Shown here: one piece after another, positions 54,894-64,000 of the stretch
Layout of the letters: the number at the start of each line of letters is the position of its first letter
Position numbering within the stretch: position 1 is the first letter of the stretch
NCBI RefSeq assembly: GCF_039555335.1
Contig: NC_092640.1
Coordinates: 42,722,599-42,786,598 of the forward strand
Direction: 5' to 3'
DNA length: 64,000 nucleotides
Origin: Amphiura filiformis
Taxonomy: Eukaryota; Echinodermata; Ophiuroidea; Amphilepidida; Amphiuridae
Position numbers and translations under genes: made by a program
Notes under the pieces: generated by a model
Told to the model about the DNA's origin: nothing
Database searches by the model: none
Seen by the model: the letters and a program-made list of their open reading frames with translations, nothing else

Positions 54894-56958
54894 TGGCTTT
54901 TATAATAAGCAATCTTAGGCAGCAAAATATCGCATTTTATTATCATCGCACTTCTAAATGTACCCACCAAAGTTACTGAGCTTGGGTAAAAGATTACATA
55001 ATAATAATAACTTGTTCTCTTACACACAATGTATACATGCAAGATTGGAGGAAACTTGAACACACTAATTTACAACCCTAACATTTGCATCTTTTACATT
55101 AAGAGAATAGTATCATAAGCCATCTTATTCATATTAAACTCACCCCCCTAAAAGTAAAAAAGCAGGCCCAGCAAGCGAGGCAAGACATCTAATTAGTACC
55201 GGTAAAGCTATTGGTGCACCGGTGGTGATTATGTTTGACCATTGGTGAACATGCAAGGCAAAAGGAGGACTCTAAATAAGATTCAACTGTGCACACGATA
55301 TGGTTTACATCTTGTTCAAGGTTTGTAACTTGAACTTTTTGGAACCTTTTGGTTTGCTGTGTACCCAGTCAATACATGATCATCCGCAGAGGTACACAGA
55401 TAGCTTTATCGGCACAAATCAGATGTTGTGATGAACCGACAAAGCAGATACCGTTTTTACTCCAAATCAATGTAATATAATAAGAATCCAAACAGTGGCA
55501 TAACCACAAATCATGTAGCCACTGGGTGGGGAGGAGTTTTCTGCAGAAGCCCCTATTTTCAAACGGACTGTTTGCAATTATAGGGGTCAAAATCCCACAA
55601 TGGTATCATCGTTACTTTGTTGGTGATCTAGTCTGCAAAACCAGCAAGTTACTTTTCTTTCTACAACGCTGTGTGCCTCAAATTCTGTCCCTTACATACA
55701 CCAATCTCAAGAGAGAGCAAGGGTGATTTATAATTATTTGTTGTTTCTGCTATTGAAGACATCTACTCTACTGCAAAGTATTGAGTTGGTCCAAGGGTTT
55801 GTAAAATTGCTATTATTACTGAACACTTAATGCTGATTACATCCACCATACATCTTCCACATAAGTCTGAAAATGCCTCACACATTGGGCCATTCCATGG
55901 CGGAGTCCGTACTCGTCAAGCCCAATCTCTTTACCAGATACAATACTACAACCCAGAAACTACCACAGATGAACCACAAACAGTCAAAGTCTTCAACATT
56001 ACCTGATGAGGGCCGATAGTTCCATGAAGTGCGATTGACAAAACTGCTATGCACATACTGCATATATTTTTACAGGCACGCAACGTTGGCATGATTGTTA
56101 GACATGCACTATGAAACAATCGACCCTCATGAATATGCCAGAATTCACAGCATACAAAGCATGGGGACTTTGACTGTTAATGGATAGTCTGTAGTAGTCT
56201 GCGCTACAACCACAATCATTAACAACAAAAGCACCCACTGGTAACTGACAAACAATATGAATAGTTTGACTCGTTGGAGCCCATTCCAGCTGGGAACCAA
56301 GATACAAAAAAACAACCTTTTTTCTCTCTCTTTTAACTTTCACAAAGGAGTACCTTATTTTGTTATTTCTTCATTTCTAGTTATGAAACCACCTTCACAC
56401 TCTAGCTGTTTTAGAACTTCTCAATATAAATGATATGCAAATGAGAGAAACAAAGTAAAAACGATTTATCCAATTTTTCTAATAAAAAAAGCCTAGACTA
56501 TAATAGAATGCATACACCTCCCTTTACTGTGTCAAAAATGGAACTGAAAAAACATAAAATAAATAAGCAGAAAATAAGTAATCAACAGCAAAATATATTA
56601 AGTACAAGATAATAAACATTATCATGTCTGTTCATCTTTCGGCTTAATCCAATTGAAAGGCGAACCATTTCTTTTAAAATTTAAAATTTAAAGCTTGTTA
56701 ACTTACGAATGTGCATTTGTTTATAATCATGGAAATGAATGATATACTATATTGGAATAATTTCAGTTCTGTTACATATTTATTAAACATTAAAAAATAG
56801 AGCCGAGAAGATAATATTTGGCCGAAACCTTCTGGAATTGATCACCTTAATGAATCACTTCTATTGTCATTTTGTAAATCTGTATGACAACCTGTAGCAT
56901 CAAAGTTCATAATTTGTTATTTTAACCTATGATCTCAACATAAAATTAAAATGCAACT
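54894..56958. other. Intergenic stretch downstream of NBR1, nothing recognised
   Basis: AT-rich. It contains a lone CAGTGGCATAACCAC word (55494) like a hAT end, without a partner. No exon was seen. Confidence 0.5.
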
Positions 56959-57152
56959 CAATTGACCTTTTTTGATAACTCCCATAATTCTTTGCGGTTA
57001 GACCCGAGATATCGTCATTTGACGTCATGCCAACTTCATGCAATGCGCAGTAATGATGTTCGCTATACGATGTTCGCATCGGCGTGATGTCAAATGACGA
57101 CATCTTAGGTCTACTCGCAAAGGCTTATGGGATTTACCGAAAAGGTCAATTG
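56959..57152. mobile_element. Foldback repeat, 194 bp (CAATTGACCTTTT ends)
   Basis: About 75 bp at each end are imperfect inverted repeats: CAATTGACCTTTT, CTTTGCG, TAGACC and GTCGTCATTTGAC-like blocks. The outer CAATTG is itself palindromic, so the duplication cannot be read. Confidence 0.72.
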
Positions 57153-57447
57153 TTTCAGTCACAATTTTGACCTTCATCAGAAAGATCACTGATTTGAAAG
57201 TTTTGATTTGAAAGGGTTGAAAGTCTCCCAAAGAATGTTGCAACTGAAAATTCGAGGTACATCATAGATTAAAACAACAAATTAGAATAAAAATTGAAAA
57301 GTGTCAACATTAAACTAACTCCTCTTGATTGTGGCATTTCAAGTTTGGTAGTGATGTTACTACGTTTTTTAGGATGCACATCTTTGAATAATACAATCAT
57401 GTGTAAAGGCAGTATATTCGGAATACTCTCACATAGACAAACTTCTT

Positions 57448-57628
57448 GGGCTATTCCAGTTGAAATCCATACACCCCTATCGAAGACATGACCTTATAAT
57501 CTCCCACACGGGGTGTACATTTCAAATGGAGTCACCCATTCAGGCAACCTTCATTTAAAATTCACACTCCCTGTGTGGTAGATTAAGGCTATGCCTTCCA
57601 CAGGGTTGTGTGGATTTTACCTGGATAG
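57448..57628. repeat. Single copy of the CAGTTGAAATCCA foldback unit
   Basis: It starts GGGCTATTCCAGTTGAAATC and ends in a decayed GGATTTTACCTGGATAG. It has the same internal order as the units at 52008-53006. Confidence 0.8.
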
Positions 57629-58252
57629 TAATATCACTACCAAACACAAATTGACACAATATATAGTTATTATGATTTATTACACAGGTTCGAATCCCAC
57701 TTCAGCCCTATTTTCTTTGCTCCATTCTTTAATCTACATATTATATGATACAATAATCATAACCAAATTAGGGTATCTTTTATAAGGTCCAAAACAATTT
57801 TGTTTTGATTATATGGTAATCGAAATACATCATACATCTTAATTTGAATTATGTTACATAATAATAGGATAGTTAAAAGTACAAGTTTGAAAAAGGGGAT
57901 AAATATGTTTTCTTTCTTTATTTAGTATAGAAACTTGATATTTACAGCTATATAAAGTTTTGATTGTCAGTCATTTTAGTCACTTTATTTTTTCAGGCAG
58001 GGTTTTTCAGAGGGAGAGAAGCAATACATAGATTACATGCACTTTTACACACTCACAGATTGGCTTTTCAATTTTATGGTGTGCATATTTTTCTCTTATT
58101 AATAACGATTATATATTCTTAATCCCCAACTGTTTTGTATCATATAACTAAAATAAGAACACTAAAACAATCTCACATTTTGGTATATGGTTACATATTT
58201 TACATTTTTTTTAATATATGAAATTTTATACATTATCTATTTTTTTAAACAT
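57629..58252. other. 3' flank of the NBR1-like gene
   Basis: On minus, AATAAA-type signals occur at 57984-57989 and 57918-57923, about 265-335 bases after the stop. Either could end the mRNA. A lone GGTTCGAATCCCA B-box-like word lies at 57687. Nothing else was recognised. Confidence 0.45.
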
Positions 58253-58498
58253 TTATAGATATCTCGAAACATATTGGTTACTTAAGTTCAATGCACAATC
58301 CCTTTCAGTGCCGACCGAATGCCAGTCGTTATCGCCTTCGTGTAGGAGTTCCTGCACGCACCTTGAGACGTCATCGTTATGTTTCTCAAGTAGTGATTGG
58401 TTCTGTTGTCGGTTACCGAATCCCATCTCGATGAGCTGATCCATAGGGGATGCTTGAGATGAAGCTGGTGGTTGGTACTGGGATCTCTCTGGCAATGG
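58253..58498 (-). CDS. NBR1: NBR1-like autophagy receptor, last exon (UBA domain)
   Basis: The exon runs from acceptor CTATACAG (58499-58506) in phase 0 to TAA at 58253-58255, 81 codons. A Pro/Ser/Gln linker leads into a UBA domain: SPMDQLIEMGFGNRQQNQSL, then LEKHNDDVSRCVQELLHEGD and NDWHS. The MGF loop and the NDW end match the C-terminal UBA of animal NBR1, which binds ubiquitin on autophagic cargo. NBR1 normally stops soon after this tryptophan. Here about 20 further residues (VGTERDCALNLSNQYVSRYL) follow, so the tail is extended. Other UBA proteins are possible, but the linked LIR-like exon at 62870 supports NBR1. Confidence 0.87.
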   Translation of the reverse strand, partial: PLPERSQYQPPASSQASPMDQLIEMGFGNRQQNQSLLEKHNDDVSRCVQELLHEGDNDWHSVGTERDCALNLSNQYVSRYL

Positions 58499-59045
58499 CT
58501 GTATAGAGAAGATGAAATAGTATTTTGAATTTTTGAAGTGTTTACTTTGTGCCACCCTAAATATAGTATTTACTTTGATAATTATGAGTAGATACTTTGT
58601 TTTTTCCTGGAAGTAAAATGTTAAAGAGTGAACTTAGAGATACCTGGGACAAATTTATACCATTCTGTCAGTCCGACATCCGGGCTATTTCTAGTCTCAG
58701 ACCCAAACCGCACGTGGCTCAAGGTTTGTTATGAATGACAGAAACAGGCTGTGAAGGAGGCTACATAGCGATGTTGTAACCTCAAACATAATTTAGAATC
58801 AATGACTTATTTTCACACAACCGTGAGTCACCCATCAACCGGAAGTGACGTGCCACCAGCCCACAGAATAGGCATACACTATTTTGAAGGTCAACTGTGC
58901 AGCGGCTTCATTTTAACAAGATAAAGACTACTATATTTCATGCAAACTTAATTTAAAATCACAAATTCTATGCCGACATTGCACAGGGAATATGTCAAAA
59001 GAAAATGAAAAACTCACTGGTTGAGTGCTGTCATCCATTTGTGGG

Positions 59046-59345
59046 ACTATAGTGGAAATTTCAATTGAATGAACACAGCCTGACATAGCATGATGTGACA
59101 TTCTTAGTCAGTGGGAGTGGTCTATTAGTAGACACATAATCTGATTGGACAATCGCATGATTTTGGGTGTCATCTATCAGGCTGTAGACAACCCCACATC
59201 ATCATGAGTGTTGATAACGCTTAACACGCCCATAGAGGTATGTATCGCGTTGTATGCGTAGACGCAGTGCGGAATACACTATCGCGGTTGGATTGAGTAC
59301 AGCTGTTGAAAGCTGTGTTCATTCAATTGAAATTCTTACTATAGT
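59046..59345. mobile_element. Short TIR element, 300 bp
   Basis: The ends ACTATAGTGGAAATTTC and, as reverse complement of the right end, ACTATAGTAAGAATTTC lead into the shared inverted block CAATTGAATGAACACAGC. Target duplication unclear. It lies in an NBR1 intron. Confidence 0.7.
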
Positions 59346-59498
59346 TGAGGACAAAGGTTTCTGTACATGTTACCAAATTATGCAACCTTCTGCAAAATTT
59401 TGGAATGTCACCTAGCATTTTAATTTCTAAACTTTTGCATCAAATTATAAACAATAAATTTGTTAAGACTCAAACATATCGAGCAATAAATATACACC

Positions 59499-60169
59499 TA
59501 CCGTAATGACACGAGTATAGTCCCACTTTTGAGTTATGTCCCACCCCTAAGTTCAAGGCAAAGTTCAGAAAATTTTAATTCCCCCAAGTATAGTTCCATG
59601 CTAAAATATTGACTTTTGTTTTTGCTGAAAAAGTCAAGATTTTTAAACATAAATTTATTCAACTGTCTGGAAAGGACTGAACATTAATTTGTCCAAGCCT
59701 TTATGACAGGAATTTTCTTCCCCTACCTATCTAAATTGTCTCTAATGATAGTGTATTTATGATTTATACTAAAATATTCCTTTTCACTTGCAGCAGGTAA
59801 ATTGTTAAAAGCATATGGGCTATTTTTGCACTGGGCACTGAGTACCTATGATTGTCCTGACCTAAGACTCCATTATATGATATCCTGGTAGTGCTTTGAA
59901 CTCTAAGCAACGCAAATCTGGGCAAATTGGATTGGATATTATCATGGTTAATATTTTCATGCATCATGATAATGAAAATGAACATTTTAAATAGACTTAT
60001 GGAGCATACATCTAGTGTATCAAGCAAGAACCTTAAAATAGACAATAGAACATGAAAAATTGTATTCTTCTTTCCCATTTCAGCTGTTCCTTCGTGTTAA
60101 GTCCCACCCCCTAATTCCTAAAAAAAAATTTCGGTCAAAAATTGGTGGGACTATACTCACCTTAGTAGG
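59499..60169. mobile_element. TIR element, 671 bp, 8-bp flanking repeat
   Basis: GAGTATAGTCCCAC near the left end and GTGGGACTATACTC near the right face each other, with CCCACCCC/TAAGT words inside. TATACACC flanks both sides (59491-59498, 60170-60177). Outer end bases match only partly. It lies in an NBR1 intron. Confidence 0.65.
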
Positions 60170-60528
60170 TATACACCATTGCTAGCTTGCTTTGTAAAAC
60201 TTAGTTTGAGCAGTGACTATGACATGGACATACATAAACACACACTGAGCAGGGAGCTTTGTATATACCTCTATGGTATATTCATCCCCAGGAGATCCTG
60301 CATCTATGAGAACTACCTGCTGATTGGCCAAAATGAATATTGTGTCCAATTTTGAACCAATCAAGGAAGGTATTAATAAGATCATCCGCAAATGCAAGTT
60401 TGACCATAAATAGTTTAAAGCCTAATCATAATTGGCAATTGAAATGAGTATTTCAAGTTATCAACCAATCAGAAATTCTGTTAGATGACCAGTAGTGTCC
60501 AGGGGTTAAATCTCCATCCAATTCTTAC

Positions 60529-60622
60529 CTGTGGTTGAAGTAAAGAACTAACATGTGTAGCTGCATCCCATGCCTTCTTTACAATGCCACCAGCATATTC
60601 AACAGCTTTGGCTGTAGTGTAT
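60529..60622 (-). CDS. NBR1: NBR1-like, exon with amphipathic helix
   Basis: The 94-nt exon runs from acceptor CTTTCAG to donor CAG|GTAAGA. Its first base completes a Gly codon begun in the previous exon. It reads YTTAKAVEYAGGIVKKAWDA then ATHVSSLLQPQ. The spacing of Val/Ile/Trp/Leu against Lys suggests one amphipathic helix. NBR1 has such a membrane-associating helix (J region) just before its UBA, so the position fits; the assignment is inference. Confidence 0.78.
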
Positions 60623-61221
60623 CTGAAAGAGTCAAATTTAATGTTGTTAGAAGTATTCCATATTTTCAAATATTAGAGCATCACTAACTGCTACACTATG
60701 CAGAAAGACCAGAAAATCAATTGCAAGAATCTTTTTATTACATGTGGTCTTTTTTGCTTCTATTAATTATTCTATCTGCTTCCTCTGTTTTGATGTTTTC
60801 AATTTTAGTTTGGCTTATTTGTGGCATGTGTCCGCTTAGACTCATTTCCATACTATGGGACTTTTTAATGCAAAGGCTAATCTAAGCATTAACATAAACA
60901 GCAGTTATCTATTTATGTAACGCTGACGGGTTGGTGCATAGATATTAAACTATAGTCGGAATGTTCCGTCTGATATCTTTGTCAATCAGACAAAACTATA
61001 CTGTGCAGATCAGCAACCGATCACGGCGCTCCTCTGCCCTGAGGTGCAACATTGCCAGTTTAGCTCTGGCAATCACCTCCGCTTGAAGCTCTGCAAGGCC
61101 TGCTTTGAAGCTACATGTGCTGCTACTCGTAGAGCATTCCAAATGCCTGGGGACATTAACAGTAATGTATACACCAACTCGAAGCTGTTAAAGATGATAC
61201 CCAGTATATAGTTCAACTTAC
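60623..61221 (-). other. NBR1 intron
   Basis: Donor GTAAGT (61216-61221) to acceptor TTTCAG, phase 2. No repeat or exon was recognised inside. Confidence 0.75.
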
Positions 61222-61394
61222 CCCAGTACTTCCATTGGATCTTCTGAATCCTCTGATGGTCTGTACTGACTCGCCTCTAGGTTGGGATCCTGTCCAGATG
61301 CTTCTGCACCGTTACCTTGGTCTGGTTCCGGTGCATCATGGAACTCCTCATCGCGCTCTGTGGCTGTCAGGTGATGTATTGTATCTGATGGCGC
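61222..61394 (-). CDS. NBR1: NBR1-like, acidic linker exon
   Basis: The 173-nt exon lies between acceptor CAAACAG (61395) and donor GG|GTAAGT. It encodes APSDTIHHLTATERDEEFHD, then APEPDQGNGAEASGQDPNLE and ASQYRPSEDSEDPMEVL. It is strongly acidic and probably disordered. Phase 0 in and phase 2 out both agree with the neighbouring exons. The plus-strand frame over it is a shadow. Confidence 0.78.
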
Positions 61395-61921
61395 CTGTTT
61401 GGAAAAAATTTAACAGTACATGAAAAGGTGTAAGTTGATCGAAAATTACCTTTGTATATATGGGTCTCTGTTATAGCGCAATTTGTAACCTTTGAAAAAA
61501 AACCTGTTTTTCAATGCATTTATTACTGTCCTAATATTAATATCAACGATTTTGCTATTCAATGCAGAATTACACATAATTCACTTATCCAGGTTTTCAC
61601 TAATCCGGCCAATGGACTATTCTAGTTGAAATCCATACACCCCTGTGGAACACATGACCTTAATCTACCACACAGGGAGTGTAGATTTCAAATGGGGTTA
61701 CCTGAATGGGTGACTCCATTTGAAATCTACACCCCCTGTGTGGGAGATTAAGGTCATGCCTTCCATAGGGGGTGTATGGATTTCAACTGGAATAGCCTAA
61801 GCTTGGTCCCATCATGGCCAGATAAAAGAGGTTGGACTGTACTTGGTTTAGGATCATTTTGTATCAAGAAACTGATAAAAAAAATGCGCTACATAAAATT
61901 AATTGCAGTGCCATCACTGAC
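61395..61921 (-). other. NBR1 intron with a foldback MITE
   Basis: Donor GTCAGT (61916-61921), acceptor CAAACAG. It holds the foldback unit at 61614-61798. Confidence 0.8.
61614..61798. repeat. Single copy of the CAGTTGAAATCCA foldback unit
   Basis: GGACTATTCTAGTTGAAATC faces GATTTCAACTGGAATAGCC. The inner CATTTGAAATCTACACCC pair is also kept. It belongs to the same family as the array at 52008 and lies in an NBR1 intron. Confidence 0.85.
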
Positions 61922-62479
61922 CTGACTAATGGTCACAACGGTAGCAGGAACCTGGGGCTGAGATGACATCACATGGTCAATATCTGTCCCCGAATCAAGC
62001 CCTCCAGAAGCGCCCTCCTGCACAACTTCCACGCAATCAGCATCGTCCCTCACGGTATCCACAGCAGGTCCATCTGGACTGATCACTATTCCTGCGTTTG
62101 AATCCAACGCCGGTGTCACGGCCACCAGATCCACCACCAATGGTACTGTGGTGACCATTGCTGTTGTCGTCGTCACTGGAGCTGCAGCCATCAAGGGAAC
62201 CAGCGGTTTGGTCTGGACTTCAGTATGTGAAGTATTCAACAGTGCATCTACATCAGTACCTACAGATGTCGTGTTGGTTACAGCTTCCGTTGCAACCGAT
62301 GCGTATTCTGGTGAAGCCTCCGAGGCGACTGATGCCAAGTCTGGTGAAGCCCCAATGCTTTTGGAAAGGGAGGTTGGAGCAGCTTCTGTAGCTACTGATG
62401 ATGAGGATGGGAAGGCTTCTACTGAAGCATCTTGACACATAGGTGGTGTGACATCTTTGAGAGCATCCAGGATTGGAGT
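61922..62479 (-). CDS. NBR1: NBR1-like, long low-complexity exon
   Basis: The exon has 186 codons, phase 0 at both ends, from acceptor ATTGCAG (62480) to donor CAG|GTCAGT. It begins TPILDALKDVTPPMCQDASV and continues with Ala/Ser/Thr/Val-rich sequence. A degenerate SVATEA-like motif recurs about every 15 residues (SSVATEA, LASVASEA, YASVATEA, TSVGTDV). The second half is Val/Thr-rich, then acidic (TVRDDADCVEVVQEG). It corresponds to the poorly conserved linker between LIR and UBA in NBR1. Complementary frames on plus are shadows. Confidence 0.82.
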
Positions 62480-62869
62480 CTGCAATACAAGACATGAGAA
62501 ACTCTGTAGCATATCATTTATCCAAGTATTACAACCCACAAAAAACATGGAAATTATCAGAAGAATATGAAAATGGTGATGTAAAAGTGGTAATTTCCGC
62601 TCGTGTAAATTTCTGCGCTTTGCCTATTTTTAACTTCATTGCTTGTTTAACTGTGATCATGAGTTTTCTTAAATATAATTGTGTGTTTTTGGAAACTACA
62701 AACTTGCGACTTTACGCTCATTTCATGGTAGCAGGTCACAAATCTGACATTTACGATTAACATGTTCTCTCAGTTTAATTTCTTTGAGTGTAACCATCTG
62801 ATCCGTCAAAAGTTATCAAAATCTCCATTCCCAAATGACGCAGGGACCTGTTGGTATTCAACAACCTAC
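62480..62869 (-). other. NBR1 intron
   Basis: Donor GTAGGT (62864-62869), acceptor TATTGCAG. Nothing else was recognised in it. Confidence 0.8.
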
Positions 62870-63000
62870 CTGTGTTGACCTTGTCATGGATGCATCTATA
62901 GGTTTCTTAGGATCAAAACAGTCAGGTAATGGTACGACATAGAAATCATCTAACAGATTATCTGAATTGCCACTCTCATAACTCAACGTCTCAATGTCAT
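62870..63000 (-). CDS. NBR1: NBR1-like, exon with LC3-interacting-region motif
   Basis: The 131-nt exon runs from acceptor TTTTTTCAG (63001) in phase 1 to donor CAG|GTAGGT. The product reads DIETLSYESGNSDNLLDDFY then VVPLPDCFDPKKPIDASMTR. The acidic stretch followed by FYVVPL fits the (F/Y)xx(V/I/L) LIR core that docks NBR1 to LC3/GABARAP on autophagosomes, and the following PDCFD resembles the residues after the LIR in animal NBR1. The first codon is completed by an upstream exon that is not in the window, so PB1, ZZ and the NBR1 box lie further right. Confidence 0.83.
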
Positions 63001-63002
63001 CT

Positions 63003-63544
63003 GAAAAAACAAAGATATCTGAAATTAGAAAAAGAAAAAAGTTTGCAAGGTCAATTAAGGTCAACTTCAATAAACATTTCATAATTAATTTGCCATCATT
63101 AATACATATTATTTATCCTGAGAAGTGGACAAAATACAATTTGTAATTCTACAGATTATATCTCTTCAGGTCCAAGGGGGAGGTGCAAGGACTTCCAAAA
63201 TGTGGGTTCCCCCAAAAGTGGACTCTTTAGGTTGATTTTTGAAAATTTTTCACTCGAAAATGTTTGCTTGAATTTCCGTAAAGTAAAATGAAATTTGATT
63301 TTTTTTTTGCATTTTTGATACACATCCAGTCACTCTTCTGCGAAAAGAGCATATGAACTGCTAGTGCCACCATAGTTTGAATCCTGTATGAATGCCCTCT
63401 TACCATTTCCACTCTTAGTTTTGAGTGGTAAAAATTTTGGCCAGATCAAATTTTGTTATTTAATCATAACAAAAATCTAATAGCAAATGTGAAGGAGTAC
63501 TCCCATGGTACATTTACTCAATTCTCCCCTTGGGAACAGCAATA
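63003..63544 (-). other. NBR1 intron or upstream region, no exon recognised
   Basis: AT-rich, with poly-T at 63299. The acceptor for the 62870 exon demands an upstream exon, but none is visible up to the window end. Confidence 0.5.
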
Positions 63545-63616
63545 GTCAAGTTAGCTCAATCGTTAAGGCGTTCGACTATGGTGCGAGAGGTTGCGAGTTC
63601 GAACCCTGCCGGTGCC
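63545..63616 (+). mobile_element. tRNA-like SINE head
   Basis: TTAGCTCAATCGTTAAGGCG resembles an A box and GAGTTCGAACCCTGCC a B box. The anticodon arm TTCGA CTATGGT GCGAG has four of five pairs (anticodon ATG) and the T stem four of five with one wobble. The acceptor pairs poorly, so it is a SINE head or tRNA pseudogene rather than a working gene. Confidence 0.55.
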
Positions 63617-64000
63617 TAGTATGCTCTTGTGGAAAATTGATTTAGCTTGAAATTCCCCTGGACAAGGAACTTACTGCTAATTGTCTCGTTATAACCCGTA
63701 CGAAACTCGGGAAGCTGATCCTGGTTGCGATGGTTATTTGTGGAAAGTCTAGGGTGTGCGCTCTGTAGCAGCAAAGTCCCTGATTTGTTGTAAATGTTTT
63801 ATGGATTGATGTGGGGCCGTAGTGGTCAGCGACAACCTGTAAAGTGTGCTGAGGCTTGTGGATCAACGTCTAGGCGTTGTGCCTGTGCGTAGCGCACTAT
63901 AAGTCACTGCTGGGTTTTTTTTAAAGTCTGAATTTAATCTTCAGTTGTTGTCAATTCAATTCAGACGCTCTTTCCAAGCCAATACCCCACCAGATTGTTG
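63617..64000. other. Right edge, probably SINE body and intron
   Basis: The sequence after the tRNA-like head shows no exon. It includes GTAAAGTGTGCTGAGGCTTG and GCCTGTGCGTAGCGCACTAT, the latter a common ending word of SINE bodies in some animals (weak inference). Confidence 0.35.

Larger units (their letters stand above)
58499..60528 (-). other. NBR1 intron with two TIR elements
   Basis: Donor GTAAGA at 60523-60528, acceptor at 58499. It contains the elements at 59046-59345 and 59499-60169. No further exon was recognised. Confidence 0.8.

Noticed and set aside
62148..62435. Plus-strand open frames across the NBR1 linker exon
   Set aside because: Shadows of the minus-strand coding exon, which has matching splice sites and phases.

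Overview
This is an animal nuclear genome window: genes are split by GT..AG introns, non-coding DNA is AT-rich, and inverted-repeat transposons, SINE heads and non-LTR retroelement fragments are everywhere. The very frequent TAGGCCTA-type words, the TTAGGG-like stretch and the gene content suggest a marine invertebrate deuterostome (echinoderm or hemichordate). That placement is inference and is not proven by any one feature.

Genes. Three protein-coding loci can be supported. (1) A minus-strand BTB-BACK(-Kelch) gene occupies 1-9019: a 30-codon acidic first exon (8930-9019), a BTB/BACK exon (801-1412) and a third exon cut by the window start (1-161). (2) Its close paralogue lies on the plus strand at 35179-41635, with a BTB/BACK exon, a BACK exon and a long Kelch-like exon that ends in a stop. 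A poly(A) signal follows 143 bases after the stop. The two genes diverge from each other and keep the same phase-0 splice junctions. (3) The 3' half of an NBR1-type selective-autophagy receptor lies on the minus strand at 58253-63000: five exons encoding an LC3-interacting-region-like motif, a low-complexity segment, an amphipathic helix and a C-terminal UBA domain. Its 5' exons (PB1, ZZ, NBR1 box) lie beyond the right edge.

Retroelements. 13690-15340 holds a frameshifted endonuclease fragment of an RTE/BovB-like LINE on minus. 15614-17247 holds a separate reverse-transcriptase fragment on plus, with a 13-bp target duplication inside a tandem repeat. 36195-36870 is a C-terminal fragment of another non-LTR reverse transcriptase. 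Several tRNA-like heads mark SINEs.

DNA transposons. Many short elements can be delimited to the base from target duplications. There are hAT-type elements with 8-bp duplications (4790-5133, 7665-8035, 30606-34437), Harbinger-type with TTA/TAA (21159-21853, 26012-26375, 28609-28990), TA-flanked MITEs (7211-7469, 17459-17918, 45857-46064), a Helitron-like unit (48209-50166) and a tandem array of five foldback units (52008-53006). Nesting is striking: at 30580-34445 a hAT MITE that landed in a 36-bp perfect palindrome was itself split by a 3.6-kb foldback element, which encloses further inverted repeats. Two repeats appear both filled and empty, which confirms the insertion boundaries.

No operons, CRISPR arrays or clearly intact RNA genes were found. 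All alignments were made by eye, so the element boundaries given with target duplications are the firmest and family names are inferences from termini and duplication length.
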